Origin: UKL13-2 sp031414695
Lineage (GTDB): Bacteria > Pseudomonadota > Gammaproteobacteria > Burkholderiales > Usitatibacteraceae
Reading direction: 5' to 3'
Assembly: GCA_031414695.1 (NCBI GenBank)
Contig: JANNWG010000027.1
Coordinates: 1 to 64,000, forward strand
Length of the DNA: 64,000 nucleotides
This document shows, piece after piece, positions 7,999-16,654 of the stretch; position 1 is the first letter of the stretch, and the number at the start of each line of letters is the position of its first letter. The notes beneath the pieces were generated by a model, which saw only the letters and a program-made list of their open reading frames with translations, was not told where the DNA came from and made no database searches. The translations under genes and the position numbers were made by a program.

Positions 7999-10737
7999 AT
8001 GTGGCAATCAAAACAATTTAATTTTTCAGCAGCGTCGCTTGCAGCATTGGCGCTTCTCTTCAACGTTTGTGCTGTCGCGCAAACGTCAATGCCATTATCC
8101 AAGCGTGGTGGCATTGATATTGATGGCACGAATAAAAGTGTGCTGTTAGTACGCTCCACGAACCAGAGCGGCACACCGCAATTGCTGACGGGTCGTTTGG
8201 CGAATAACCAATTTCAATTCACATCGCAAGCCGACCCCGGTGGTGCATTTCGCTTAGTTGGCGCGACTGACTTTGATGGCAATGGCAAATCAGATTTAGC
8301 GTTTCAAAATGTAACCCAAGGTGAATTTGGTGATGTGCGTAGCTGGAATGATTTTGCCGCCAGCGGAGAGCGACTATTTCGCCAAGTTAAGCAGGTTTGG
8401 GATGTTGAGGCGGTCGGCGACTTGGATGGCGATGGCAGAGGCGACTTAGTTTGGCGCTACGTCGTGCCAAATTCGCCTGACACGGGTGTTTCCTATATCT
8501 GGTTTACCAACACCACGGGTGAGCCGACCGTGCGTAAACGCGGTGGTGCGCCGCTGAATTGGAAACTCTTAGGCGCCAATGATTTGAATGGTGATGGCGC
8601 AGCAGATATGATTTATGTGAGCCCTGAAGGCGCGATACGCGTACTCATGGCGACTGCAGCACGCACCTGTGCAAATTACGCGGCTGGCACGATTGCAGCA
8701 GGTTTTGTGGCGGAAGCGTATGCCGACTTTACGGGCAATGGCCGTGGTGATGTATTGGTACGTAATCGTGCGAATGGACAGTTGTCCCTCATTTCGCTAA
8801 ACGCAACAGGTATCAACTTGCCCGCCTTTACGGGCGATCCGCTAAATCGTGAAGTCACCTGCACGGCAACTATTTCGCCGATTCCAAATACGACAGCAGC
8901 CTTAACTGTAAGTGACCCAAGCTGGCAGCTATATGCAACGGGTGATTTTAATGGTGACGGTGTATTTGACCTAGTTTGGCTGCGTCCCGATGGCACACTT
9001 ACACTGTGGCAGTTGAATCGTAATAATGCAGCGCCAACTGTTGTAGCCAACGTTGGGACGGCACCAGGGTTTGTACCTGCATCCGCTACCTTAGCGACTA
9101 ACTTCGCGGTGTTTCAAGGCACCACAAATCAAATTACCTCGGTTGTGACAAAAAATGCCGCCGCTGCGTCACGACTTTTAGGGCAGGCCACATTTGGTGC
9201 AACGATGGCCGAAATTGATAATGTAGCGGCTATTGGCAATGCGGCGTGGATTGATGCGCAAATCGCAAAACCGCAAACAAAACATGTGCCCATCATTGCT
9301 GCCTATCTTGCTACCTTACCGTCCGAACAGCAGCGCGGTCAGGCAGGGTTTGTATGGAGTATGTGGAAAGCGTATACCTCGGCTGAGGATCAGCTACGTC
9401 AGCGGGTAGCCTATTCACTTTCACAATTATTAGTCATTTCGCTCAATAGCAATCTCTCGTTTAATTATCCGCGCGGTCCCGGCCAGTATTTGGATATGCT
9501 TGGTGAAAAAGCATTCGGCAACTATCGCGATATTTTGGAGAGTGTGACTTACTCGCCGATGATGGGCATTTATTTATCGTCAATGCGCAACCAAAAGGAA
9601 AACCTTGCCACAGGCTCGGTGCCGGATGAAAATTACGCCCGCGAAATCATGCAGCTATTTACCATTGGCTTATATCAGCTCAATCTTGACGGTACGTTAA
9701 AGGTCGATGCGAATGGCAAATTGATCGAGACTTATTCCAATGCCGACATTACTGGCTTGGCAAAAGTCTTCACCGGTTTAAGCTGGGGCGGGCCGGATAC
9801 ATCCGATAACCGCTTCAACGGCGGTGGATTAATAACGTCGCCTAATCGTGACATTATTCCGATGCAGGCGTACAACAATTACCATTCAACGTCAGAGAAA
9901 AAATTTCTTGGCGTCACGATTCCCGCATCAACGGTGGCCAATACCAATGCAGACATAAAAATTGCGCTCGATACATTATTTAATCACCCCAATGTTGGCC
10001 CATTTGTTGGCGAGCAACTCATTCAACGCTTAGTTACCAGTAATCCGACCGCTGGCTATGTGTCGAGAGTGGCGAGCGTGTTTAACAATAATGGCGCAGG
10101 CGTGCGCGGCGATATGCGCGCTGTGGTACGCGCAATCTTGCTCGACGTTGAGGCGCGTGAATTGACCGAAACGAACAACGAAACTGGCAAGCTACGCGAG
10201 CCAGTGCTGCGCTTTACCAATTGGCTCAGATCATTTGGTGCGACTTCGCGTGATGGTCGGTTTATTCTTGGTAGTTTGAGTGATCCCTCAACAGCACTTG
10301 GTCAGTCACCAATGAATTCGCCGTCAGTTTTTAATTTTTATCGCCCTGGCTATATTCCCCCCAATAGCCTAGTTGGAACAGCAGGCTTGGTCTCGCCAGA
10401 AATGCAAATCACCAATGAAACATCGGTAGCAGGCTACTTAAATTACATGCGCGGCGCAGTTTCAGCTGGTGTGGGTTCAACGGTTAACGGCGTTCGCGAT
10501 ATACAGCCAAATTACGCCGCTGAAATTGCGTTAGCCAGTGACCCAGATGCACTCATTAACCGTGTGAATTTATTACTCGCGGCAGGCAAGCTTACCGACA
10601 TCACTCGTGCACGTATTCGTAGCGCGATTGCGAGTGTGAATATTGGCACTACTAACCCTGATGCAGACAGACGTAATCGCGTGTACCTCGCCATTTATTT
10701 GACGATGGCATCCCCTGAATACATTTTGCAAAACTAG
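7999..10737 (+). CDS. DUF1800 protein with N-terminal FG-GAP/VCBS-type repeats
   Basis: I place the start at ATG 7999, preceded by GGAG at good spacing, giving 912 residues with a Sec signal (SLAALALLFNVCAVAQ). Residues up to about 375 hold five aspartate-rich repeats (DFDGNGKSDLAF, DLDGDGRGDLVW, DLNGDGAADMIY, DFTGNGRGDVLV, DFNGDGVFDLVW), like the calcium-binding beta-propeller FG-GAP/VCBS repeats. The C-terminal two thirds are DUF1800, with ASRLLGQATFG, the REIMQLFTIGLY motif and SPSVFNFYRPGY. DUF1800 and DUF1501 genes are commonly paired; both are exported and their role is unknown. The DUF1501 gene follows after 20 bp, so they form an operon. Confidence 0.88.
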   Translation: MWQSKQFNFSAASLAALALLFNVCAVAQTSMPLSKRGGIDIDGTNKSVLLVRSTNQSGTPQLLTGRLANNQFQFTSQADPGGAFRLVGATDFDGNGKSDLAFQNVTQGEFGDVRSWNDFAASGERLFRQVKQVWDVEAVGDLDGDGRGDLVWRYVVPNSPDTGVSYIWFTNTTGEPTVRKRGGAPLNWKLLGANDLNGDGAADMIYVSPEGAIRVLMATAARTCANYAAGTIAAGFVAEAYADFTGNGRGDVLVRNRANGQLSLISLNATGINLPAFTGDPLNREVTCTATISPIPNTTAALTVSDPSWQLYATGDFNGDGVFDLVWLRPDGTLTLWQLNRNNAAPTVVANVGTAPGFVPASATLATNFAVFQGTTNQITSVVTKNAAAASRLLGQATFGATMAEIDNVAAIGNAAWIDAQIAKPQTKHVPIIAAYLATLPSEQQRGQAGFVWSMWKAYTSAEDQLRQRVAYSLSQLLVISLNSNLSFNYPRGPGQYLDMLGEKAFGNYRDILESVTYSPMMGIYLSSMRNQKENLATGSVPDENYAREIMQLFTIGLYQLNLDGTLKVDANGKLIETYSNADITGLAKVFTGLSWGGPDTSDNRFNGGGLITSPNRDIIPMQAYNNYHSTSEKKFLGVTIPASTVANTNADIKIALDTLFNHPNVGPFVGEQLIQRLVTSNPTAGYVSRVASVFNNNGAGVRGDMRAVVRAILLDVEARELTETNNETGKLREPVLRFTNWLRSFGATSRDGRFILGSLSDPSTALGQSPMNSPSVFNFYRPGYIPPNSLVGTAGLVSPEMQITNETSVAGYLNYMRGAVSAGVGSTVNGVRDIQPNYAAEIALASDPDALINRVNLLLAAGKLTDITRARIRSAIASVNIGTTNPDADRRNRVYLAIYLTMASPEYILQN

Positions 10738-10757
10738 CTTAAGAAAATTAGGACAAT

Positions 10758-12176
10758 ATGAAAAATAATCACATCACAAATAAATCGCCTAGTGTGCATA
10801 CACTCGATTGCTCAAAGCGCGAGTTTTTACAGATGGCGGGTAAATTATCGGTGGCAGGCGCTGCCGCACCATTTGCCTTAAATCTTGCTGGCATTGGTGC
10901 CGCAGCCGCGCAGACGGCGAATGATTACAAGGCGCTCGTGTGCGTATTTTTATATGGTGCTAATGACCATAACAATACGATTGTTACCTATGACACTGCC
11001 TCGTTTAATGCCTACACCAGCGCGCGTTCAACTATTTCATTACCACGCGCTGATTTGTTGCCACTCACACCAAGTGTCGCACTCACGGGCAACAATGCTG
11101 GGCGTGAATTTGCGCTTGCAAAAGAATTAGCACCGCTTAAAACGCTATGGGATCAAAGTAAGCTCGCCATCATGGCAAACGTCGGCCCTCTGGTGGTGCC
11201 AACGACCAAAGCGCAATTCACAAATCTTAGTGTGCCGCTGCCGCCAAAATTGTTTTCGCATAACGATCAGCAATCGGTTTGGCAAGCCAGCTCACCCGAG
11301 GGTGCAAGACGCGGCTGGGGCGGACGCATTGGTGATTTATTTGCTAGCCAAAACGCCAACCAAGTGTTTACCTGTAATTCGCTCGCGGGCAGTGCCATAT
11401 TTTTGGCTGGCAACAGCGTTGGTGCATATCAACTCGGCACGCAAGGCTCGGTCACTATTGTTGGCTTGGGCGCCAATTTATTTGGCTCTACCGCCGCGCC
11501 AAATTTAATGCGTGCCATCGTCAACGAGGGCGGCACAAGCCTAATGAGCCGCGATCTAGCGGCTACTACCAGTCGTTCTATCATGGCTGATCAGCAGCTA
11601 TCGAGTGCGTTTGCATCCAATGTTGATTTTCCGTTGCCGACAGAGCTGGCAACGAATAATTTAGCGGCTCAATTACGTGTCGTCTCACGCATGATTGCCT
11701 CGCGCACCACGCTAGGCTCGAAGCGGCAAATATTTTTAGTCTCACTTAATGGTTTCGACACGCATGATGATCAGCTCACCACGCAGCCCTTGCTGCACGC
11801 ACAGCTCGCTAACGCATTAAGCTATTTCAACGCCAACCTTGAATCAATGAATATAGCGAATAGCGTCACCACCTTTACCGCATCTGACTTTGGACGCACG
11901 CTCACCAGTAATGGCGATGGCTCAGATCACGGCTGGGGCTCGCATCATTTCATCATGGGTGGTGCTGTTAAAGGCCGCCAGTATTACGGCACCTTCCCCG
12001 TCATGGGGCTGAACAACAATGATGAAGTCGGCTCTGGCAGACTTCTACCCACGACTTCGGTAGACCAATACGCTGCCACGCTAGCGAGCTGGTTTGGTGT
12101 GAGTAGTACCGATATGTCGTTGGTGTTGCCTAATATTGGTAACTTCTCAAATACCAATTTAGGGTTTATGGTTTAG
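10758..12176 (+). CDS. DUF1501 exported protein
   Basis: The 472-residue product has a long N-region with KREFLQMAGKLSVAGAAAPFAL, resembling the SRRxFL-type signals of DUF1501 proteins, though the twin arginine is KR here. Characteristic DUF1501 motifs follow: VCVFLYGANDHNNTIV, a SHNDQQSVWQ region, SLNGFDTHDDQ and TASDFGRTLTSNGDGSDHGWGSHHFIMGG. The fold is related to the sulfatase/alkaline phosphatase superfamily, but the activity is unknown. It lies in an operon with the DUF1800 gene, a conserved partnership. Its 3' end is followed by a large inverted-repeat element. Confidence 0.87.
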   Translation: MKNNHITNKSPSVHTLDCSKREFLQMAGKLSVAGAAAPFALNLAGIGAAAAQTANDYKALVCVFLYGANDHNNTIVTYDTASFNAYTSARSTISLPRADLLPLTPSVALTGNNAGREFALAKELAPLKTLWDQSKLAIMANVGPLVVPTTKAQFTNLSVPLPPKLFSHNDQQSVWQASSPEGARRGWGGRIGDLFASQNANQVFTCNSLAGSAIFLAGNSVGAYQLGTQGSVTIVGLGANLFGSTAAPNLMRAIVNEGGTSLMSRDLAATTSRSIMADQQLSSAFASNVDFPLPTELATNNLAAQLRVVSRMIASRTTLGSKRQIFLVSLNGFDTHDDQLTTQPLLHAQLANALSYFNANLESMNIANSVTTFTASDFGRTLTSNGDGSDHGWGSHHFIMGGAVKGRQYYGTFPVMGLNNNDEVGSGRLLPTTSVDQYAATLASWFGVSSTDMSLVLPNIGNFSNTNLGFMV

Positions 12177-12195
12177 GTTTTTCGTCATTGATGAA

Positions 12196-12463
12196 GTCAA
12201 AACCTTTTTTACCGCAGATGAACGCCGATAAACGCCGATAAAAACGGATAAAGTCAAAATATTTTTAGGAAGCGCCGCGCGCGCCGGCGTGTGTATCGTT
12301 GAAAATATTTGCACTACAACGGCTACGATGCCTCAAGAGATTGCTAATCCCCACGCTGTCATCCTTAGTAAAAAGGCAAAACGGCGCTGTCAGACAAATT
12401 TAAAAAATGCTTTTGACCTTATCCGCTTTTATCGGCGTTCATCGGCGGTAAAAAGGTTTTGAC
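12196..12463. repeat. 268-bp inverted-repeat element with CGCCGAT-type arms
   Basis: The arms 12196-12266 and 12402-12463 are near-perfect inverted copies about 60-70 bp long. They begin GTCAAAACCTTTTT and contain GATGAACGCCGATAAA; the left arm has one extra 10-bp AACGCCGATA unit. About 135 bp of unique sequence lies between. No ORF is present inside. The arms share their core with the palindrome at 62704-62797, so this is a dispersed family, possibly a non-autonomous mobile element or a bidirectional terminator between the convergent flanking genes. It fills the whole gap between the DUF1501 gene and the next minus-strand gene. Confidence 0.75.
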
Positions 12464-12477
12464 CTAGCCGCAAAAAC

Positions 12478-12798
12478 TCAACCAGTAGGCTTCGCTGACC
12501 ACGCATCAAAGTCGCACATATTGGCATCAAAGTTAGCCACTGTGGGAGCCGCGACCACCTTGCGAGAATTTGCGGCTTTATGAAACGCTTGCGATAAGTC
12601 AAAGCTGACTTTTGCCAAGCTTTCAGGGCTCGCGGACATTTTGGCGCTGTTGTCGCCAAACACAACGGCGTTGCCTACCATTTGGATATAAATACGTTCC
12701 GCCGTTAAGGCGACAAGTTCAGCTTCAGTCATCGGGACTTCCGGTTGGGCAGTGGCTGCAGGTGCGGCAGGGCGTGTGGGGGCGGGTGCATGGCTCAT
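12478..12798 (-). CDS. Hypothetical small protein, 106 aa
   Basis: The product has an Ala/Pro-rich N terminus (about residues 4-22) followed by a helical segment, MTEAELVALTAERIYIQMVGNA and SPESLAKVSFDLSQAFHKAA. It has no signal peptide or membrane span. I do not recognise the family. Coding is supported by a normal start, reasonable composition and no better overlapping frame. An alternative start at the internal Met (MTEAEL) is possible. Confidence 0.5.
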   Translation of the reverse strand: MSHAPAPTRPAAPAATAQPEVPMTEAELVALTAERIYIQMVGNAVVFGDNSAKMSASPESLAKVSFDLSQAFHKAANSRKVVAAPTVANFDANMCDFDAWSAKPTG

Positions 12799-12914
12799 AG
12801 TGATCCTATCCTACGCTGAAACGATGCTCAATGACAAGTGTTTGTTTTATTAAGCGGCGGTTTCAAGTTTAAAGGTGCAATAACCACGGCTTTTTTCAGT
12901 CACTATTGCTCTAA

Positions 12915-12934
12915 ATTGCCCGCCAATAGGCAAT
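12915..12934 (-). terminator. Short hairpin just after the GST-like gene
   Basis: ATTGCC (12915-12920) and GGCAAT (12929-12934) pair around CGCCAATA, immediately beyond the stop of the minus-strand GST-like gene. It carries the same CCCGCCAATAGGC core, inverted, as the hairpins at 7771 and 61008. The T-tract is weak. Confidence 0.4.
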
Positions 12935-12936
12935 CT

Positions 12937-13554
12937 TCATTTTTTCATTACCGCTTGAAAAAGCGCTGACGCTCGCCACGTCTCATGCCAACGCATTAAC
13001 GCCGTGTAAGGTGAGGCGCTAAACCAATCCGCATCGACGGCAATAAGCTGACGAACAAACGGAAAGATAGCTGCGTCGGCTAGGCTGATGTCGTTGCCAC
13101 ATAAAAAACGTTGTGACAATAGACGCAACTCAAGCTCGCACAAAAAAACGGCAGCGTCCACATCGCGGTAATGTTCTTGTGATTGTTCAGGAAAGCGGTC
13201 GGGATATTTGTAGCGATCTAGTGCGGCTTTGAAGTCGCCATCGTTGCTATTGATGAGAGCCTCAGCATGTTCATCATGCCGTGTTAACCACGCATCTGGG
13301 TCATGCTGTTTAAGCGCCCAATGCATGATGTGAAGGCTTTCATCAATCACCGTGCCATCAGTGAGTTGCAACACGGGCACTGTTCCTTTGGGGGATAACG
13401 CCAGCATTGCGGCGGGCTTATCGCTGAGCTTGACCTCTATTTCCTCAACGCGAACACCGCTTACTTGGATCGCTAAACGGGCGCGGATTGCGTAAGGGCA
13501 ACGGCGAAATGTATATAAGCGCGGCGTATTGAGGCGTGGCTTATTTTGTAACAT
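12937..13554 (-). CDS. Glutathione S-transferase family protein (glutaredoxin-like CPY motif)
   Basis: The start is set at ATG 13554, giving 205 residues; it overlaps the end of the upstream D-aminoacylase gene by 14 bases, which suggests translational coupling. The N-terminal thioredoxin-fold domain has RLYTFRRCPYAIRARLAI, with a cysteine as in glutaredoxin-2/omega-type GSTs, then SPKGTVPVLQLTDGTVIDES, the glutathione-contact loop. The C-terminal all-helical half has SLADAAIFPFVRQ. It may be a glutathione-dependent reductase or dehydrogenase; the substrate is unknown. The longer reading frame to 13641 would overlap the upstream gene by 101 bases and is less likely. Confidence 0.8.
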   Translation of the reverse strand: MLQNKPRLNTPRLYTFRRCPYAIRARLAIQVSGVRVEEIEVKLSDKPAAMLALSPKGTVPVLQLTDGTVIDESLHIMHWALKQHDPDAWLTRHDEHAEALINSNDGDFKAALDRYKYPDRFPEQSQEHYRDVDAAVFLCELELRLLSQRFLCGNDISLADAAIFPFVRQLIAVDADWFSASPYTALMRWHETWRASALFQAVMKK

Positions 13555-15157
13555 TGCGACCTGCAATATAGGCCGGCCCTCGTAATGCCACGCCGCCGCG
13601 CGTGCCGTTGTGTTTGCCCGCATCAATGGTAACTTCACCATTGACTAAGACATATTCAAAGCCCGTTGAAAATTGATGTGGATTAGCGAATGTGGCGTTA
13701 TCGGTAACGTTTTTTTCGTCAAATATCACAATATCAGCCGCGTAGCCTACTTGTAGCAAGCCGCGATTGCGCAGCTGAAACTTTTGCGCAGCAAGTGACG
13801 TCATGCGGCGAATGGCGTCTTCTAGCGTAATAATTTTTTCTTCACGCACATACTTCGCCAACACGCGTGCGTTTGTGCCATAGCTGCGTGGATGCGGCAT
13901 ACCGCGCCCGTTTTGCACGCCGCCATCAGCGCCCACCATGTTGAATGGATAGCGCATAAAAACGCGCACATCGTCCTCTGACATGCCGTGAAAAACCATT
14001 TGCGCACCACCTGCAATCAGCAAATCAAGAACGGTCTCGGCACCCGCTGCCATCGTCTCGCCCTGACCACGTGCAAGTGTTATCTCAGCAATGCTTTTAC
14101 CGTTTAAGGAAGCATCCGCCGCATGGCGTGCAACGACCGCATAGCCAAAGCCATCGCGCTTTGAGGCAACGGCCGTGGCTAATACTTCAGCGGCAATTTT
14201 TTTACGTTGTACTGGGTCATTGAGGCGCTGCTTAATCTCATCATCGCCACCTTCACGCGCCCAGTCGGGCAGCATGACGCTTAAGCTCGTGCTCGAAGCG
14301 GTGTATGGATACTGATCAATGGTGACATCAAGCCCATCGCGCCGCGCGTTTTCAATTAAGCGCAAGGTTTCAGCCGAGCGTCCCCAATTCGCAGGTGCGC
14401 TCACTTTGAAATGTGAAATTTGCACCGGCATGCTGGCAGTACGGCCAATATCGAGCGCCTCGTTGATCGCATCCACGACCTTGCTGCCTTCATTACGAAT
14501 ATGCGACGCATATATGCCTTGATGCTTTGCAGCTGCCTTGGCAAGACCAACTACTTCGGCCGTATCGCTATACACGCCGGGCAAATAAATTAGACCGGTT
14601 GAAAGTCCCACCGCACCATCACGCATGGCCGTGTCCACAAGTGCCTCCATATTGCGTTGATCCATGGGTGAAGCAGGACGATTGTTTAAGCCCATCACTT
14701 GGCGGCGCACGGTATTGTGCCCAACAAGAGAAGCGACATTGATGGATGTGCGGTCACGATCAACGCGCGTTAAAAATTCGCCTAGACTATCCGCTGAGCC
14801 GCCGCAATTGCCGGTTATGACGGTGGTGACGCCGTTATAAATGTAGTTGTCAGAAGTGGGGCGATCAAACAAACCAAATTCGATATGACCATGCACATCA
14901 ATAAAACCGGGCGCAACAATCATGCCTTTGGCGTCAATCACACGTTTGGCACGCGGCGACATCAACTTGCCGAGGGCTACAATTTTGCCATCACGAATCG
15001 CGATATCGCCGCGAATCCAATTGTTGCCCGAGCCGTCAACAATACGTCCATTGGTGATGAGAGTGTCGTGATCAATGGCGCTATTTGTAGACGTTGACTG
15101 ATGAGCGCAACCTACAATGATGCAACAAAATAGTATTGTGAGTTGTTTACGTAGCAT
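13541..15157 (-). CDS. N-acyl-D-amino-acid deacylase family amidohydrolase (lipoprotein)
   Basis: I start at ATG 15157, which gives 538 residues and a lipoprotein signal (MLRKQLTILFCCIIVGCAHQ; Cys near 17). The amidohydrolase core shows LITNGRIVDGSGNNW, the metal motif GFIDVHGHIE, SHIRNEG, and DGAVGLSTGLIYLPGVYSDT, the D-aminoacylase hallmark, plus a C-terminal GYAADIVIFDE. It likely hydrolyses N-acyl-D-amino acids or related dipeptides in the periplasm. It overlaps the downstream GST-like gene. Only 25 bp separate its start from the divergent GNAT gene, so promoters must overlap coding sequence. Confidence 0.87.
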   Translation of the reverse strand: MLRKQLTILFCCIIVGCAHQSTSTNSAIDHDTLITNGRIVDGSGNNWIRGDIAIRDGKIVALGKLMSPRAKRVIDAKGMIVAPGFIDVHGHIEFGLFDRPTSDNYIYNGVTTVITGNCGGSADSLGEFLTRVDRDRTSINVASLVGHNTVRRQVMGLNNRPASPMDQRNMEALVDTAMRDGAVGLSTGLIYLPGVYSDTAEVVGLAKAAAKHQGIYASHIRNEGSKVVDAINEALDIGRTASMPVQISHFKVSAPANWGRSAETLRLIENARRDGLDVTIDQYPYTASSTSLSVMLPDWAREGGDDEIKQRLNDPVQRKKIAAEVLATAVASKRDGFGYAVVARHAADASLNGKSIAEITLARGQGETMAAGAETVLDLLIAGGAQMVFHGMSEDDVRVFMRYPFNMVGADGGVQNGRGMPHPRSYGTNARVLAKYVREEKIITLEDAIRRMTSLAAQKFQLRNRGLLQVGYAADIVIFDEKNVTDNATFANPHQFSTGFEYVLVNGEVTIDAGKHNGTRGGVALRGPAYIAGRNVTK

Positions 15158-15182
15158 GAGATAAATAAGTGAAAGGGGAAAA

Positions 15183-15692
15183 ATGAAAACGATTATTGAA
15201 ACAGAACGATTACAGTTGCGGCGCTTCACACTTGACGACGCAGATTTCTTTTTAACGCTCGTCAACGATGAAGAATGGATTCGCAATATTGGTGATCGCA
15301 ATGTTCATACCGAAGATGAAGCACGTGCCTATTTGACCAAAAGCTATCTTGCTAATTATGAGCGTAATGGCTTTGGTTTGTATTTGACTGCCCTCAACGA
15401 TGGCACGCGCATCGGCATGTGCGGCTTAATCAAGCGAGATGGGTTGGATGATGTGGATATCGGCTTTGCGTTTTTACCCCAATGGCGCGGCCAAGGTTAT
15501 GCGGCTGAAGCGGCGCGTGCTTCATTGATTTATGGGCGCGATGTGTTGAAGAAAACACGCATCGTGGCGATTGTATTGCCGAGCAATACGGCATCGGTCG
15601 TGCTGCTAAAACAAATCGGTTTGCAGTTTGAAAAGATGATTCAAATGCCAAACGACCCAGACGAATTAGCGCTATATGCAATCTTATTTTGA
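15183..15692 (+). CDS. GNAT family N-acetyltransferase
   Basis: The 169-residue protein has the RimJ/RimL-type layout: IETERLQLRRFTLDDADFF at the N terminus, GMCGLIKRDGLDDVDIGFAF, and the acetyl-CoA loop PQWRGQGYAAEAARA (about 98-112), then PSNTASVVLLKQIGLQFE. The acceptor is unknown, perhaps a ribosomal protein or small amine. An AGGGG-like sequence lies before ATG 15183. It is transcribed away from the D-aminoacylase gene with an unusually short 25-bp gap. Confidence 0.88.
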   Translation: MKTIIETERLQLRRFTLDDADFFLTLVNDEEWIRNIGDRNVHTEDEARAYLTKSYLANYERNGFGLYLTALNDGTRIGMCGLIKRDGLDDVDIGFAFLPQWRGQGYAAEAARASLIYGRDVLKKTRIVAIVLPSNTASVVLLKQIGLQFEKMIQMPNDPDELALYAILF

Positions 15693-15739
15693 TCTTGCAG
15701 AATAAGTTCGCGCGTAAATAAGGGCGTTGTGTTTGGGTA

Positions 15740-16654
15740 TTATTTTTGAAGCGTATGATTTTTTGCTGGTGCTGGTGCAGGTACAGGTGTCGTAATCGGC
15801 GCAATGCTAACGCCAATCACGTCGGCGACAGGTCGTTCCATCCTGACGACATAGCCGTCAGTTGAAACTTCAGATGGCTGATTGGCGACCCCATATGCAC
15901 CGGTACGGCTATCTTTGATGATCATTGCGGTGCTGCCGCCGCCGTCAAGATTAATGGCCATGTACGCGCCGATACTTTTTAGGTATTCGCCTAGCTCAAA
16001 CATGTTTGCACCACGGCTAAATCCAGGCTGACGGCCATCAATGGCGACTAAATACATCGTCTTAGCGTCTTGGCTCAAACCAACTACACTGCGTGGGTGA
16101 CGTGTACCGTCTTTATCGGTGTCAATATTGTTGCCATCAACCAGTACCATCGCATTACCACTAACAGCATAGCGAATCTTGGCGGGTAGCTCACGCACAT
16201 CCGCTCTTAATGAAACGCTGCCGTCTTCCATAATGAGTAAGGTGGCGCGGAGTTTTTCGTTAGCCGGTTTGCCCAACACCTTGCCCTCTGAAAAATGCCA
16301 GCCACTTGGTGTGGTGCAGTTGCCCACAAAATAACGCACCTTTTGCCCGTCAACATCTTTGACAATGGGCGCGCCAAAAAAACTAGCGTTCAACGTGACC
16401 GCAAAATCTTCTTTACGTGCAACATTTGAGGGCACATCCAGCTGCCCCACGCATGGACCATCGCCATCAGGGTCGCGGTTGTCAGCTAGAGCGATTTTTA
16501 TTTTTACTTGCGGGTGCGATAAATTGATTGTCGCCAGCACGCCCACCATCGGCCCATCACGCGTGAAACGCTCAATCTTGATGGGATTTTGCGACCATAC
16601 CGGTGAAGCCGCACACACGTAAGTTGCAACGAGTGTGCTGAGTAGGAGGCGCAT
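15740..16654 (-). CDS. Phosphodiester glycosidase (NAGPA-domain) family exported protein
   Basis: The 304-residue protein has a Sec signal (LLLSTLVATYVCAASPVWSQ) and a NAGPA/DUF2233 domain with TLNASFFG, RSVVGLSQDAKTMYLVAIDG, FELGEYLKSIGAYMAINLDGGGSTAM and NQPSEVSTDG. These are conserved catalytic-site motifs of bacterial homologues of the uncovering enzyme. It ends with a Pro/Ala-rich tail. Its start overlaps the last base of the DUF349 gene stop (TAATG), so the two are translationally coupled. It probably acts on cell-surface glycan phosphodiesters; the substrate is unknown. Confidence 0.85.
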   Translation of the reverse strand: MRLLLSTLVATYVCAASPVWSQNPIKIERFTRDGPMVGVLATINLSHPQVKIKIALADNRDPDGDGPCVGQLDVPSNVARKEDFAVTLNASFFGAPIVKDVDGQKVRYFVGNCTTPSGWHFSEGKVLGKPANEKLRATLLIMEDGSVSLRADVRELPAKIRYAVSGNAMVLVDGNNIDTDKDGTRHPRSVVGLSQDAKTMYLVAIDGRQPGFSRGANMFELGEYLKSIGAYMAINLDGGGSTAMIIKDSRTGAYGVANQPSEVSTDGYVVRMERPVADVIGVSIAPITTPVPAPAPAKNHTLQK

